Shown here in pieces: positions 39,155 to 48,721 of a stretch of DNA of 64,000 bases (positions are counted from its first letter, which is position 1; the number at the start of each line of letters is the position of its first letter). A program made the position numbers and the translations under genes. The stretch comes from JALORV01 sp963707445 (GTDB taxonomy: Bacteria > Pseudomonadota > Gammaproteobacteria > Burkholderiales > Burkholderiaceae_F). Location of the stretch: positions 124,001 to 188,000 of the forward strand of contig CAVPPW010000004.1 of NCBI GenBank assembly GCA_963707445.1. The letters are read 5' to 3'. The notes under the pieces are model-generated. The model had not been told where the DNA came from, ran no database searches, and saw only the letters and a list, made by a program, of their open reading frames with translations.

Positions 39155-39982
39155 CTAGTCGCGCCGGCGGGCCAGGACCTCGATCGGCACGATCCGGCCG
39201 TCGGCGAGCGCCCGGGCCACGTTGGCCATCGCCACGGCAGCGGTCTCGGCGTGAATCAACATGACGGCACGATGCGGCGGCTTTTCGCCCCGCTCGACCA
39301 GCGCCCGCGAGCGCGCGCCGAAGTCCAGCGCTTCGTCGCGCGTGCTGCGCAGACTCGCGACCTCGAAGCCCGCCTCCTCGAGGCTGCGCTGCGTCTGCTC
39401 CGGTGTGGCGAGAAAACTGGCGTGCGCACTCGCTGCCCAGGGCGTCGGATACTCGATCGGACCGCCAGCACCGCGTGCGACTTCGGAGAGGGCAAGTCGT
39501 GCCCCCGGCTTCAGCACCCTGCGGATCTCCTGGAAGAACGCTTTCTTGTCTTCGATGTTCATCGAAACGTTCATCGAGCAGGCCGCGTCGAAGCTGCCAT
39601 CGGTGTAGGACAGGTCGAGCGCATCGCCAACGTCGAAGCTCACGCGCTCGTGCAGGCGCAGCACGCGCGAGAGATGGCGCGCGACTTCGCAGAATTCAGG
39701 CGTCAGGTCGATGCCGGTGACGCGGCAACCGAAGCGTTGAGCGAAGTAACGGGCGGGACCGCCGATGCCGCTGCCGATGTCGAGCAGGTGATCCGTTGGG
39801 CCGAGCGGCAGCAGGCGGGCGATCTCCAGCGTTGCCTCCATGCCGCGGCCATGGAACTGGTCGTAAGGCGCGAGCGCGTCAATGGTCGGATGCTCGGGAT
39901 CGACGCCGTCGGAGCGCAGCGCTGCCTTCAGACGCGCGAGCAGGTCGCCGCGACTGTAATGGCGGGTGATGTCGGCTTCCAT
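39155..39982 (-). CDS. SAM-dependent class I methyltransferase
   Basis: An intact 275-residue methyltransferase. Motif I is HLLDIGSGIGGPARYFAQRF, motif II region VTGIDLTPEFCEVAR, post-motif FDVGDALDLSYTDGSFDAAC, and the UbiE/sterol-type segment VSMNIEDKKAFFQEIRRVLK with PGARLALSEV after it. This order matches small-molecule methyltransferases of the UbiE/sarcosine-dimethylglycine type. The ATG at 39982 (MEADITRHYSRGD) gives the typical N terminus; the frame extends upstream. It follows the CMD gene by 10 bases. Substrate unknown. Confidence 0.83.
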   Translation of the reverse strand: MEADITRHYSRGDLLARLKAALRSDGVDPEHPTIDALAPYDQFHGRGMEATLEIARLLPLGPTDHLLDIGSGIGGPARYFAQRFGCRVTGIDLTPEFCEVARHLSRVLRLHERVSFDVGDALDLSYTDGSFDAACSMNVSMNIEDKKAFFQEIRRVLKPGARLALSEVARGAGGPIEYPTPWAASAHASFLATPEQTQRSLEEAGFEVASLRSTRDEALDFGARSRALVERGEKPPHRAVMLIHAETAAVAMANVARALADGRIVPIEVLARRRD

Positions 39983-39992
39983 CGTCGGCGTA

Positions 39993-40523
39993 TTAGCGCT
40001 CCGGAACGACTTCGAGGGCCACGAGGAAACGCGCCACCATGTTGTAGGTGGCGGTGACCGCCGCAAGTTCGACCATCTCGGTCGGTTCGAGCCAACGCTT
40101 CAGCGCATCGAAGATCTCTTCGGGGACCGTCACAGTGCGCGTGCTCGCACTGGCGAAGCGGATGACGGTCCGCTGCAGCTCATCGAAGTCAGAACCTGAG
40201 GCGGCTGCGTCGGGGTCATCGAGCGCGGCGAGTTGTGCCGGGCTGGCGCCGGCACGCGCCAGTTCGGGCGCGTGATGGTGATATTCGTACTCTGCACCGG
40301 TAAGGCGCGCAACGACGCAGATCGCCAGCTCGCGCAAAAATGGCGACAGCGACAATTCTGTACGCACCGCGCGCAGGTAGCCGTTCCAGCCGCGGGCCAG
40401 CGGCTCGGACCACAGCAGCATGCGGTCCAGATTCAGCAGCGACCCGCCGCGACGGGTCTCGATCGCAGCGACGAGTTCGCGACTGCGGGGAGCCAAAGCC
40501 TCGGACCATGGTGGTACGCGCAT
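39993..40523 (-). CDS. Carboxymuconolactone decarboxylase-family protein
   Basis: An intact 176-residue CMD/AhpD-like protein. FLRELAICVVARLTGAEYEY followed by HHHAPELARAGASP is the family core; the C-x-x-C thiol pair of AhpD is replaced, so it belongs to the non-peroxidase branch. The ATG at 40523 has GGAGG at good spacing; the longer frame starting at 40559 was rejected. It overlaps the coxG-like stop by one base and lies 10 bases before the methyltransferase, so all are probably one transcript running from coxD. Confidence 0.78.
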   Translation of the reverse strand: MRVPPWSEALAPRSRELVAAIETRRGGSLLNLDRMLLWSEPLARGWNGYLRAVRTELSLSPFLRELAICVVARLTGAEYEYHHHAPELARAGASPAQLAALDDPDAAASGSDFDELQRTVIRFASASTRTVTVPEEIFDALKRWLEPTEMVELAAVTATYNMVARFLVALEVVPER

Positions 40524-41062
40524 CACCGTCCTCCGAAGAGTCGCCTCAGGAACGTCCACAGCGTCGCAAAGAATCCGGGCCGCCGCACCGGCACCGCCGC
40601 GCTCGCCGCGGACGGATAGCGGTTTGCGAGGTCCGCTGCGAAGGCGCCGAAGAAACGGTCCGCCATCGCCGCCGACGCGGCGTCGACCAGGCGCGATCCG
40701 ACCTGGGCCAGCTTGCCGCCGATCGATGCATTGACCAGGTAGTGCATGCCGGTCGAGTTGGCCTCGAGCGCTTCGAGCCGTACGCGAGCATCACCGCGCG
40801 CAAATCCGGCGGCGCCGCCCTGCATGTCGAAGCGGATCGTGTAGGACTCGGGGGCCTGGACGTCGGCCAGTTCGAGCTTGCCCTTGAAGCGGGCTTTGAC
40901 CGGTCCGATCGCGGCATTCACGACGACGTCGAGGGCGTTGTCACCGGCCGCGACCAGGCTCTCGCAGCCAGGAACCGCCGCCTTCAGCGCTTCGACGTCG
41001 TTGAGCGCTTTCCAGGCGATCTCGCGGCTGACCGGGAGAACGCGTTCACCCTTCAATTCCAC
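40523..41062 (-). CDS. CoxG-like SRPBCC protein
   Basis: An intact 179-residue protein of the CoxG (carbon monoxide dehydrogenase subunit G, polyketide cyclase-like) family. The core LKGERVLPVSREIAWKALND, the characteristic AAVPGCESLVAAGDNALDVV, and the C-terminal membrane-tail region PGFFATLWTFLRRLFGGR are visible. CoxG recruits assembly factors of molybdenum CO dehydrogenase-type enzymes to the membrane. The GTG at 41062 (AGGAGAAGG upstream) was chosen; a long upstream frame overlaps coxE and is a shadow. It sits in a coxD-membrane protein-coxE-coxG run. Confidence 0.86.
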   Translation of the reverse strand: MELKGERVLPVSREIAWKALNDVEALKAAVPGCESLVAAGDNALDVVVNAAIGPVKARFKGKLELADVQAPESYTIRFDMQGGAAGFARGDARVRLEALEANSTGMHYLVNASIGGKLAQVGSRLVDAASAAMADRFFGAFAADLANRYPSAASAAVPVRRPGFFATLWTFLRRLFGGR

Positions 41063-42297
41063 TTGGCCTTCTCCTGAAGATCGGTGGCTCGGGGCGCCCT
41101 GGGCGCCGCAAGCCCGGCTGCCAGCGCTTCGAGAGAGGCGAGATTGTGCACCGGGAGAAAGGCGTCGACGTGTGGCAGCAACGCGCGAACGCCGCCGGCT
41201 CGGGGCTCGAAGCTCTCGTAGCGCAGCAACGGGTTGAGCCAGATAAGTCGCCGGCACGACTTCGCCAGCCGCTCGGCTTCGCGCTCGAGCGGCTCGGTGT
41301 CGCCGTGCTCGAGCCCGTCGGTCACGAGCAGCACGGTCGGATTGCCGTACAGGACGCGACGCGCCCACTTGAAATTGAACTCGTGCAGCGCCTGCGTGAT
41401 GCGCGTGCCTCCGGACCAGTCGTCCACCGCCTGGACCACCGCGCGCACCGCGACGTCGGGATCGCGCGCGGCGAGCTGGCGCGTGACATGCGTCAGCCGG
41501 GTCCCGAACAGGAACGAGTGCACGCGGTAATTGGCGGACTCGCGCCCGGCAGTGATCGCATGCAGGAAGTGCAGGAACATGCGCGAGTACCGGCTCATCG
41601 AGCCGGAGATATCAACCAGGACCACCAGCGGCTCGGGTCGCGTGCGGCGGCGCCGGTACCTGAGGACCGCGACCTCGCCTCCACGTCGCGCCGAGTGGCG
41701 CAGCACATCGCGCAAATCGACGCGGCGGCCGCGCGCGGAAACGACTTCGCGCCGCATCTGCAAGCGGGCGAAGAACAGATCGATGCGCTCGAGCAGCTTG
41801 CGCGCCGCCGTCCACTCGGCTGCGCTCATCGTGTCGAAGTCCGCCTTGCGCAGTTGCTCGCGGTCGGTCCACGACAGCGCCGCATCGATCTCGATGCGTT
41901 GCGGCTCGGTGGGCTCGGGCGGATGCACCGCGCCCTTGAACATCGCGTCGGCCAGCCGCCGATTCTCCGGCGGCAGCGCGGACTGCGGCTTCTGCCTCAA
42001 CTGCGGCATCAGCAGCTGCATGATCTTGCCGAGCAGGTCCGGGTCCTTCCAGAAGATATGGAACGCCTGGTCGAAGAGCGTCCGGTGCTCCCCTCGGCTG
42101 ACGAAGCAGGCCGACAGCACCGCATAGAAGTCGGCGCGGGCGCCGATGCCGCTTGTGCGCAGGGCGTCGTAGGCGAGCAGGATCCGGTCGGTACCCACAG
42201 GAAGCCCTGCATCGCGCAACACACGCGCAAAGTGCATCACGTTTTCTGCGAGCCGGCCGGGCAGCGCGGATCGCGGTGCGGTAGTCGACTCCGTCAT
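41053..42297 (-). CDS. CoxE-like VWA-domain protein
   Basis: A 414-residue VWA protein of the CoxE type. The N-terminal half has LPGRLAENVMHFARVLRDAG and DFYAVLSACFVSRGEHRTLF; the VWA domain carries the MIDAS motif PLVVLVDISGSMSRYSRMFL and later VDDWSGGTRITQALHEFN and LLVTDGLEHGD. CoxE works with the MoxR ATPase CoxD to mature the active site of CO dehydrogenase-like molybdo-enzymes. The ATG at 42297 overlaps the stop of the preceding membrane protein, and its stop overlaps the coxG-like start. Confidence 0.88.
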   Translation of the reverse strand: MTESTTAPRSALPGRLAENVMHFARVLRDAGLPVGTDRILLAYDALRTSGIGARADFYAVLSACFVSRGEHRTLFDQAFHIFWKDPDLLGKIMQLLMPQLRQKPQSALPPENRRLADAMFKGAVHPPEPTEPQRIEIDAALSWTDREQLRKADFDTMSAAEWTAARKLLERIDLFFARLQMRREVVSARGRRVDLRDVLRHSARRGGEVAVLRYRRRRTRPEPLVVLVDISGSMSRYSRMFLHFLHAITAGRESANYRVHSFLFGTRLTHVTRQLAARDPDVAVRAVVQAVDDWSGGTRITQALHEFNFKWARRVLYGNPTVLLVTDGLEHGDTEPLEREAERLAKSCRRLIWLNPLLRYESFEPRAGGVRALLPHVDAFLPVHNLASLEALAAGLAAPRAPRATDLQEKAKWN

Positions 42298-42968
42298 CAC
42301 CGGGATCCGCGTGCAGCCGTCGTCGCCAGCCGCGCGCGCAACGGACGGTCGGCCCAGTATCCGGCCGCGACCAGAAGCCACTGCGCTTGGCCGACCCAAG
42401 CGATCGCGTTGACCGATGGCGGCGGCGGGCCGATCGCGTTGGCGAACTGAATGGCCAGCAGCAGCGCCGCCAGCACCCATGGCTTGTAGCCCGCCAACCG
42501 GGTCGCAGGCGCGGTGAGATACATTGCGAAGCACGCGGCGAAGAGTCCGAGCTCGAGCAGCAGCTCGACGAGAGGCGCATTCCACAGCCCGAGGCCGACC
42601 TTCGGTCCGCCGGCGAAGAGCAGCGGCAGATCCGGGCGATGCACGAGGAAGTCGAGCAGCCAGTGGCTCGCGACGAGCAGTGCAACGACCCAGGCGCCGC
42701 GCCGGTTGCGCGTCAGCAGCAGGTAGATACCTCCGAGCAGCGCGGCCCAGCCGAGCACGCCGAGCAGGCTGTGCGACACCGGGTAGTGCTCGAATCGAAG
42801 CGGCGCGCCCGACAGGGCAGGATCGATCGACACGCGCTCGACCCCCAGCAGCAGCAGTGTCGGCCACAGCAGGTCGATGAACTGCGCCGCCAGGAAGAGC
42901 GTTCCCAGGGACACCTCGGGGGCGACGCGCTTCGCGGCGAAGCCGACGGCGAAATGACCGACGAACAT
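42297..42968 (-). CDS. Polytopic membrane protein
   Basis: An intact 223-residue membrane protein with five or six helices. MFVGHFAVGFAAKRVAPEVS and HYPVSHSLLGVLGWAALLGG, with WLLDFLVHRPDLP, have the His/Asp spacing of YdjM/DUF457-like membrane metal-dependent hydrolases, but the match is loose. It is inserted between the coxD- and coxE-like genes and overlaps coxE by one base (TGATG). This membrane gene is not part of classical cox clusters. Function not known. Confidence 0.7.
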   Translation of the reverse strand: MFVGHFAVGFAAKRVAPEVSLGTLFLAAQFIDLLWPTLLLLGVERVSIDPALSGAPLRFEHYPVSHSLLGVLGWAALLGGIYLLLTRNRRGAWVVALLVASHWLLDFLVHRPDLPLLFAGGPKVGLGLWNAPLVELLLELGLFAACFAMYLTAPATRLAGYKPWVLAALLLAIQFANAIGPPPPSVNAIAWVGQAQWLLVAAGYWADRPLRARLATTAARGSR

Positions 42969-42976
42969 GCGGCGGC

Positions 42977-43891
42977 TCAGCCGCCCGGAGCCACGGCGCG
43001 GGCCTCGTCGCGAATGCGCTCGACCAGCCGGGCGGCTTCGGTACCCTGCATGCGCGCGATGTCATCCTGGTATTTCAGCAGCACGCCGAGCGTGTTGTTG
43101 ACCGTCTCGGGCTCGAGCACCACCGCGTCGAGCGCGAGCAGCGCCCGCGTCCACTCGATGGTTTCCGCAACGCCGGGCAGCTTGTACAGCTCTATGCCGC
43201 GCAGCGACTGCACGAAGGCGACGACCTGCTGCGACAGGACCGCGCCGGCCTCGGGCACCTTGCGCCGGATGATCTCGAGCTCGCGCGCAGCCGATGGATA
43301 GCCGACCCAGTGGTACAGGCAGCGCCGCTTGACCGCATCATGGATTTCGCGCGTCCGGTTGGACGTGATGACGACGACCGGTGGCGTCTGCGCCTGGACC
43401 GTTCGCCATTCAGGAATCGTGATCTGGAAATCCGAGAGGACCTCGAGCAAGTACGCCTCGAACGGCTCGTCGGTGCGGTCAAGTTCGTCGATCAGCAGCA
43501 CCGGCGGCCGCGCATGCGGCATTAGGGCCCGTAGCAGCGCGCGCTCGATCAGGAAGCGCTCGTTGTACAACTCGCTCGACAGCGCCTCGCGCGAGACGCC
43601 GGCGGCCTCGCCCATGCGGATTTCGATCAGTTGCCGCGCAACGTTCCACTCGTAAGCAGCAGCGTTGATATCGAGCCCCTCGTAACACTGCAGCCGGATC
43701 AGTTCGGCGCCGAGCGCAGCCGCGAGCACCTTGGCGATCTCGGTCTTGCCGGTTCCGGGCTCGCCCTCGACGAACAGCGGGCGCTGCAGTTTCAGCGCCA
43801 GAAAGACCGCGGTGGCGAGTTGCCGATCGGCGACGTAGTCGCGCGAGCCGAGCAGTTCGACGGTCGCATCGATCGATTGCGGAATATCCAT
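42977..43891 (-). CDS. CoxD-like MoxR AAA+ ATPase
   Basis: An intact 304-residue MoxR-family AAA+ ATPase. Walker A is FVEGEPGTGKTEIAKVLA, Walker B PPVLLIDELDRTDEPFEAYL, sensor 1 VVVITSNRTREIHDAVKRRC, and LQCYEGLDINAAAYEWN is typical of CoxD. In Oligotropha CoxD is a chaperone that, with CoxE, drives sulfuration of the Mo/Cu site of CO dehydrogenase. It is the first gene of the minus-strand run 43891-39155 and divergent from the ABC importer. Confidence 0.88.
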   Translation of the reverse strand: MDIPQSIDATVELLGSRDYVADRQLATAVFLALKLQRPLFVEGEPGTGKTEIAKVLAAALGAELIRLQCYEGLDINAAAYEWNVARQLIEIRMGEAAGVSREALSSELYNERFLIERALLRALMPHARPPVLLIDELDRTDEPFEAYLLEVLSDFQITIPEWRTVQAQTPPVVVITSNRTREIHDAVKRRCLYHWVGYPSAARELEIIRRKVPEAGAVLSQQVVAFVQSLRGIELYKLPGVAETIEWTRALLALDAVVLEPETVNNTLGVLLKYQDDIARMQGTEAARLVERIRDEARAVAPGG

Positions 43892-44139
43892 CCCGCCACC
43901 TTAGCCGATGGTCGCGGGCCTCGCCAGCACGCCCGCAGTCCGGGTCGAAGCGCTGGTTCGAAGCCACGGCGCGTTCGGGGTTGGCTGGCTGGCGCGAGCG
44001 CGTAGACGCCCGAGCCCGATGGCATCCAGATTTCCACCACCACACGTCGGCGAACGGCTAGGATTGTGACAGCATGCTGAAATCCGGCACGCAACGGGGC
44101 CTCGGCCCACGAGCGGCAACGACAGGAGTGGAGGAAACC

Positions 44140-45940
44140 ATGCACGAGAATGAACTGCGCGAACTGATCGAGGACGTTCGAGCCGGGAAGCTGCCACGAC
44201 GCAGCTTCATCCAGCAGTTGGTCGCGCTCGGCCTGTCGGCGCCGATGGCGTCGATGCTGCTGATGCACGCCGGCGTCGCCAGCGCGCAAACGGCGCAGAC
44301 CTACAAGCCGACCAAGCGCGGCGGCGGCGGTGTTCTCAAGGTGCTGTGGTGGCAGGGCGCGACGCTGCTGCAGCCGCACTTTGCCAACGGCACGAAGGAC
44401 CAGGAAGGCTCGCGCATCTTCTACGAGTCGCTGGCGGTCTGGGACGGCGAAGGCAATCTGATCCCGATCCTCGCGGCCGAGGTACCGACGCGCGAGAACG
44501 GCGGCCTGTCGGCCGACGGGCGCAGCGTGACCTGGAAGCTCAAGAAGGACGTCACCTGGCACGACGGTCAGCCGTTCACTGCGGACGACTGCGTCTTCAC
44601 CTGGGAATACGCGAAGGACCCGGCGACGGCTGCGGTGACCACCGGCGTGTACAAGGACGTGACGGTCACGAAGGTCGATCCGCTCACGATCCGGGTCACG
44701 TTCCCGAAGCCGACGCCGTTTTGGGCGACCGCCTTCGTCGCAGCCGAGGGCATGATCATCCCGAAGCATGTGTTCGGGCCCTACATCGGCGCGAAGTCGC
44801 GCGACGCGCCCGCCAACCTGAAGCCGGTCGGCACCGGCCCGTACAAGTTCGTCGACTTCAAGCCGGGCGACATGGTGCGCGGCGAGATCAACACGAACTA
44901 CCACATGCCGAACCGCCCATTTTTCGACGCGATCGAGATGAAGGGCGGCGGCGACGCGACCTCGGCCGCGCGCGCGGTGCTGCAGACCGGCGAGTTCGAC
45001 TACGCCTGGAACCTGCAGGTCGAAGACGAGGTGCTCAAACGCCTCGAAGCCGGCGGCAAGGGCCGCGCGCTGATCGTGCAGAGCGGCGACATCGAGTTCA
45101 TCCAGCTCAACACCAAGGACCCGTGGAACGAGGTCGACGGCGAGCGCGCGAACGTCAAGTCCAAGCACTTCGCCTTCAGCGACCCGGCGGTGCGCGAGGC
45201 GATGTCGCTGCTGGCGGACCGCAAGGGCATCCAGGAGTTCATCTACGGACGCACCGGCATCGCGACCAGCAACTTCCTGAACAACCCGGCGCGCTTCCGC
45301 TCACCGAACACGAAGTACGAATTCAACGTCGACAAGGCCAACCAGGTGCTCGACGCCGCCGGCTGGAAGAAGGGTGCGGACGGCGTCCGCGAGAAGGACG
45401 GCAAGAAGCTGAAGTTCGTCTACCAGACTTCGGTCAATTCGCTGCGCCAGAAGGAGCAGGCGGTCGTCAAGCAGGCCTGCCAGAAGGCCGGCATCGACCT
45501 CGAATTGAAGTCGGTCACCGCCAGCGTGTTCTTCTCGTCCGACGTCGCCAATCCCGACACCTACGGCAAGTTCTGGTGCGACATGCAGATGTACACGACG
45601 ACGATGACGCAGCCGGATCCCGAGCGCTTCATGGACCAGTACCTGTCGCGCGAGGTCTCGTCCAAGGCGAACAAGTGGCAGGGTCGCAACATCACCCGCT
45701 GGGTCAGCGAGGATTACGACAAGACGTACCAGGCCGCGGAGGGCGAACTCGATCCGGTCAAGCGCGCCGCGCTGTTCATACGCCTCAACGATCTGCCGGT
45801 GAAGGACAACGTCATCATCCCGCTGATCAGCCGGCCCGCGGGTGCGAGGATCGAACCTGAAGCTCGTGACGCCGCTGACGGGCTGGGACCTCGACTTCTC
45901 GCAGCTGCAGAACTGGTATCGGGAGACCGGCGCCGGCTGA
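44140..45940 (+). CDS. Family 5 ABC solute-binding protein (peptide type), 3' frameshift
   Basis: About 600 residues. A twin-arginine-type signal (LPRRSFIQQLVALG, cleavage near ASAQ) is followed by the SBP_bac_5 fold: VLKVLWWQGATLLQPHFANG, TWKLKKDVTWHDGQPFTADD and KPVGTGPYKFVDFKPGDMV. The last 30 codons are in another frame; a shift near 45848 leads to NLKLVTPLTGWDLDFSQLQN and the stop at 45940. GTGGAGGAAACC precedes the ATG. It is the first gene of an ABC importer with two permeases and two ATPases. The substrate is a peptide or a similar compound. Confidence 0.88.
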
Positions 45941-45972
45941 CCTGAGCGCGCGCCGGGAGGGCTGGCCGCCGC

Positions 45973-47757
45973 ATGACCGACGAAGACGAGCTTCGACGCT
46001 GGATCGCCTGCGTGCGGGCCGGCTCGCTGGCGCGGCGCGATTTCCTGGCACGCCTCGCCGCGCTCGGCGTCGCCGCGCCGGTGGCCAGCCTGCTGCTGGC
46101 GGATGCCGGCATCGCCCAGCCGACCTCCGCCACCTACAAGCCGACGCGGCGCGGCGGCGGCGGCACGCTGAAGCTGCTGTTCTGGCAGGGTCCGACGCTG
46201 CTGAACCCGCATTTCGCCAACAGCATCAAGGATGCCGCCGGATCGCGGCCCTTCTACGAGTCGCTGGCGCGATTCGATGCCGACGGTCAGCTGGTTCCGA
46301 TTCTTGCGGCCGAGATCCCGAGCAGCGACAACGGCGGCATCGCCGCGGACGGTCGTTCGACCACGTGGAAGTTGAAGCGCGGCGTGACCTGGCACGACGG
46401 CAAGCCGTTCACCGCGGACGACGTGATCTTCAACTGGCGCTTTGCGACCGATCCCGCGACCGCGGCGTTCACCGGCGGCGTCTACGAAAACGTCAAGGCC
46501 ATCGAGAAGATCGACACCCACGCGGTGCGCATCGTGTTCGAAAAGCCCACGCCGATCTGGACACGCACCTCCAATCAGCAGCTGATTCCGCAGCACCTGT
46601 TCGCACCCTACCTCGGCGCGAAGTCGCGTGAGGCGCCGCAGAACCTGAAGCCGGTCGGTACCGGCCCCTATCGGTTCATCGATTTCAAGCCGGGCGACAT
46701 CGTCAAGGGAGAGCTCAACCCGAACGTACCACGGCCTGAACCGGCCGCACTTCGACGCCATCGAGATCAAGGGCGGCGGCGATGCGGCCTCCGCGGCACG
46801 GGCGGTCCTGCAGACCGGCGAATTCGACTATGCGTGGAACCTGCAGATCGAGGACGAGGTACTGAAGCGCATGGAGAGCAACGGCAAGGGGCGCGTCGCG
46901 ATCAGCCCGGGCGGCAACACCGAGATGATCTGGCTGAACATGACCGATCCATGGACCGAAGTCGACGGCGAGCGCGCCAGCCTGAAATCGCGCCACCCGA
47001 TCCTGTCGGACCCCGCGGTGCGCGAAGCCCTGGCGCTGCTGCTGGACCGCAAGTCCGTGCAGGAATTCGTCTACGGGCGCACCGGCGTGGCGACGGCGAA
47101 CGTGCTCAACAACCCACGGCAGTTCAACAGTCCGAACACGAAGAACGAGATCGAGCCTGGACAAGGCCAACGCGCTGCTCGACGGCGCAGGCTGGAAGCG
47201 TGGCGCCAGTGGCGTCCGCGAAAAGGGCGGGCGCAAGCTCAGTTTCGCTGTTCCAGAGCTCCACCAACTCGGTGCGCCAGAAGGTGCAGGCCATCTTCAA
47301 GCAGGCCTGCGCCAAGGCCGGCATCGAGATCGAAGTGAAGGCCGTCACGCCAGCCGTTTACTTCTCCTCCGACATCGGCAATCCCGACACGGCAGGCAAG
47401 TTCTGGGCGGACCTGCAGATGCATTCGTTCACCCGAGCTGCCGGATCCGGACCGCTTCATGCAGCTGTGGGTCTCATGGGAGGCTTCGAGGAAAGCCAAC
47501 AAGTGGCTTGGACTGAACACCGGGCGCTGGGCGAACGCCGAGTACGACACCCTGTTCAAGGCGCAGCAGGCCGAGCTCGACCCGGTGAAGCGCGCGACGC
47601 TGCTGATTCGCATGAACGACCTCGTCTGCAACGACCGGGCGATGATCCCGGTGGTGTACCGGCCCGGGTCGACGGCCTCGCCCGCAGTCTTGCGGCACCG
47701 CTGTCTGATTGGGACAACCCGCTCGCCGGGCTGCATGACTGGTACCGCGAGAGCTGA
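45973..47757 (+). CDS. Paralogous family 5 ABC solute-binding protein, several frameshifts
   Basis: A second binding protein of about 595 residues, clearly a paralogue of the first: TAT-type signal LARRDFLARLAALGVAAP, then YKPTRRGGGGTLKLLFWQGP, TWKLKRGVTWHDGKPFTADD and KPVGTGPYRFIDFKPGDIV. The frame changes near 46725, 47155, 47245, 47435 and 47690; matching text on both sides of each shift aligns with the first paralogue. It ends DWYRES. The gap to the first gene is 32 bases. Either the duplicated binding proteins widen the substrate range of one transporter or one is decaying. Confidence 0.82.
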   Translation: MTDEDELRRWIACVRAGSLARRDFLARLAALGVAAPVASLLLADAGIAQPTSATYKPTRRGGGGTLKLLFWQGPTLLNPHFANSIKDAAGSRPFYESLARFDADGQLVPILAAEIPSSDNGGIAADGRSTTWKLKRGVTWHDGKPFTADDVIFNWRFATDPATAAFTGGVYENVKAIEKIDTHAVRIVFEKPTPIWTRTSNQQLIPQHLFAPYLGAKSREAPQNLKPVGTGPYRFIDFKPGDIVKGELNPNVPRPEPAALRRHRDQGRRRCGLRGTGGPADRRIRLCVEPADRGRGTEAHGEQRQGARRDQPGRQHRDDLAEHDRSMDRSRRRARQPEIAPPDPVGPRGARSPGAAAGPQVRAGIRLRAHRRGDGERAQQPTAVQQSEHEERDRAWTRPTRCSTAQAGSVAPVASAKRAGASSVSLFQSSTNSVRQKVQAIFKQACAKAGIEIEVKAVTPAVYFSSDIGNPDTAGKFWADLQMHSFTRAAGSGPLHAAVGLMGGFEESQQVAWTEHRALGERRVRHPVQGAAGRARPGEARDAADSHERPRLQRPGDDPGGVPARVDGLARSLAAPLSDWDNPLAGLHDWYRES

Positions 47758-47760
47758 CGC

Positions 47761-48721
47761 TTGGGCCCCTACCTACTCCGCCGCCTGCTGATCGCGATCC
47801 CCAGCCTGCTGGGCATCAGCGTCGTCCTCTTCACCGTGCTTGCGCTGGCGCCGGGCGATCCGTTCAGCGAGCTGGCGCTCAACCCGAACGTGCCGGCCGA
47901 GGTGCGCATGGCGCTGCGCGCCAAGTTCGGCCTCGACGATCCGGTCTGGCAGCGCTACTTCCACTGGCTGACGGCGATGCTGCACGGCGACTGGGGCTTC
48001 TCGTTCATCAGCCGCGTCGACGTCGACACGCTGATCATGCAGCGGGTCCCGATCACGCTGGCAGTGATCGGCGCGTCGCAGCTGCTGGCGCTCGCGATCG
48101 CGCTTGCCGGTCGGCATCTACTCGGCGATGCGGCCCTACTCGTGGTTCGACCGCATCGCCAGCACGCTCGCCTTCGTCGGCTTCTCGCTGCCGACCTTCT
48201 TCACCGGCATCCTGCTGATCCTGATCTTCTCGATCAAGCTCGACTGGCTGCCGTTCGTGTTCCGCGCCGATCTCAACACGACCGGCTGGGCATGGTGGGT
48301 CGAGATGTTCCGCCAGTCGATCATGCCGATCACCGTGCTCGGACTGTTCCAGGGCGCGAGCTGGACGCGCTACGTGCGCTCGGCGATGCTCGACGTGATC
48401 CGGCTCGACTACGTGACGACCGCGCGTGCCAAGGGACTGGCGGAGCGCAAGGTGATCATGAAGCACGTCGTGCGCAATGCTCTGATCCCGGTGGTGACGC
48501 TGGTGGCGCTGCAGATGCCGGCGATTTTCGGCGGAGCGATCGTCACCGAGCAGATCTTCCGCATTCCGGGCATCGGCTCGCTGCTGATCGACGCGATCCT
48601 GCGCAACGACACGCCGGTGATCATGGCGGTGACCTTCGTGTTCTCCTGCCTCGTGATCATCTTCAACCTGATCGCCGACCTGCTGTATGGCTGGCTCGAC
48701 CCTCGCATCTCCTACCGCTAG
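47761..48721 (+). CDS. ABC permease, DppB/OppB type, one frameshift
   Basis: A permease of about 320 residues with six helices. It starts at a TTG four bases after the preceding stop (YLLRRLLIAIPSLLGISVVL). LTLAVIGASQLLALAIAL lies before a frameshift near 48110; VGIYSAMRPYSWFDRIAS follows it. The EAA loop is DYVTTARAKGLAERKVIMKH with VVRNALIPVV after it. IFRIPGIGSLLIDAI is typical of DppB. It pairs with the next permease and is followed by two OppD/OppF-type ATPases. Confidence 0.9.
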
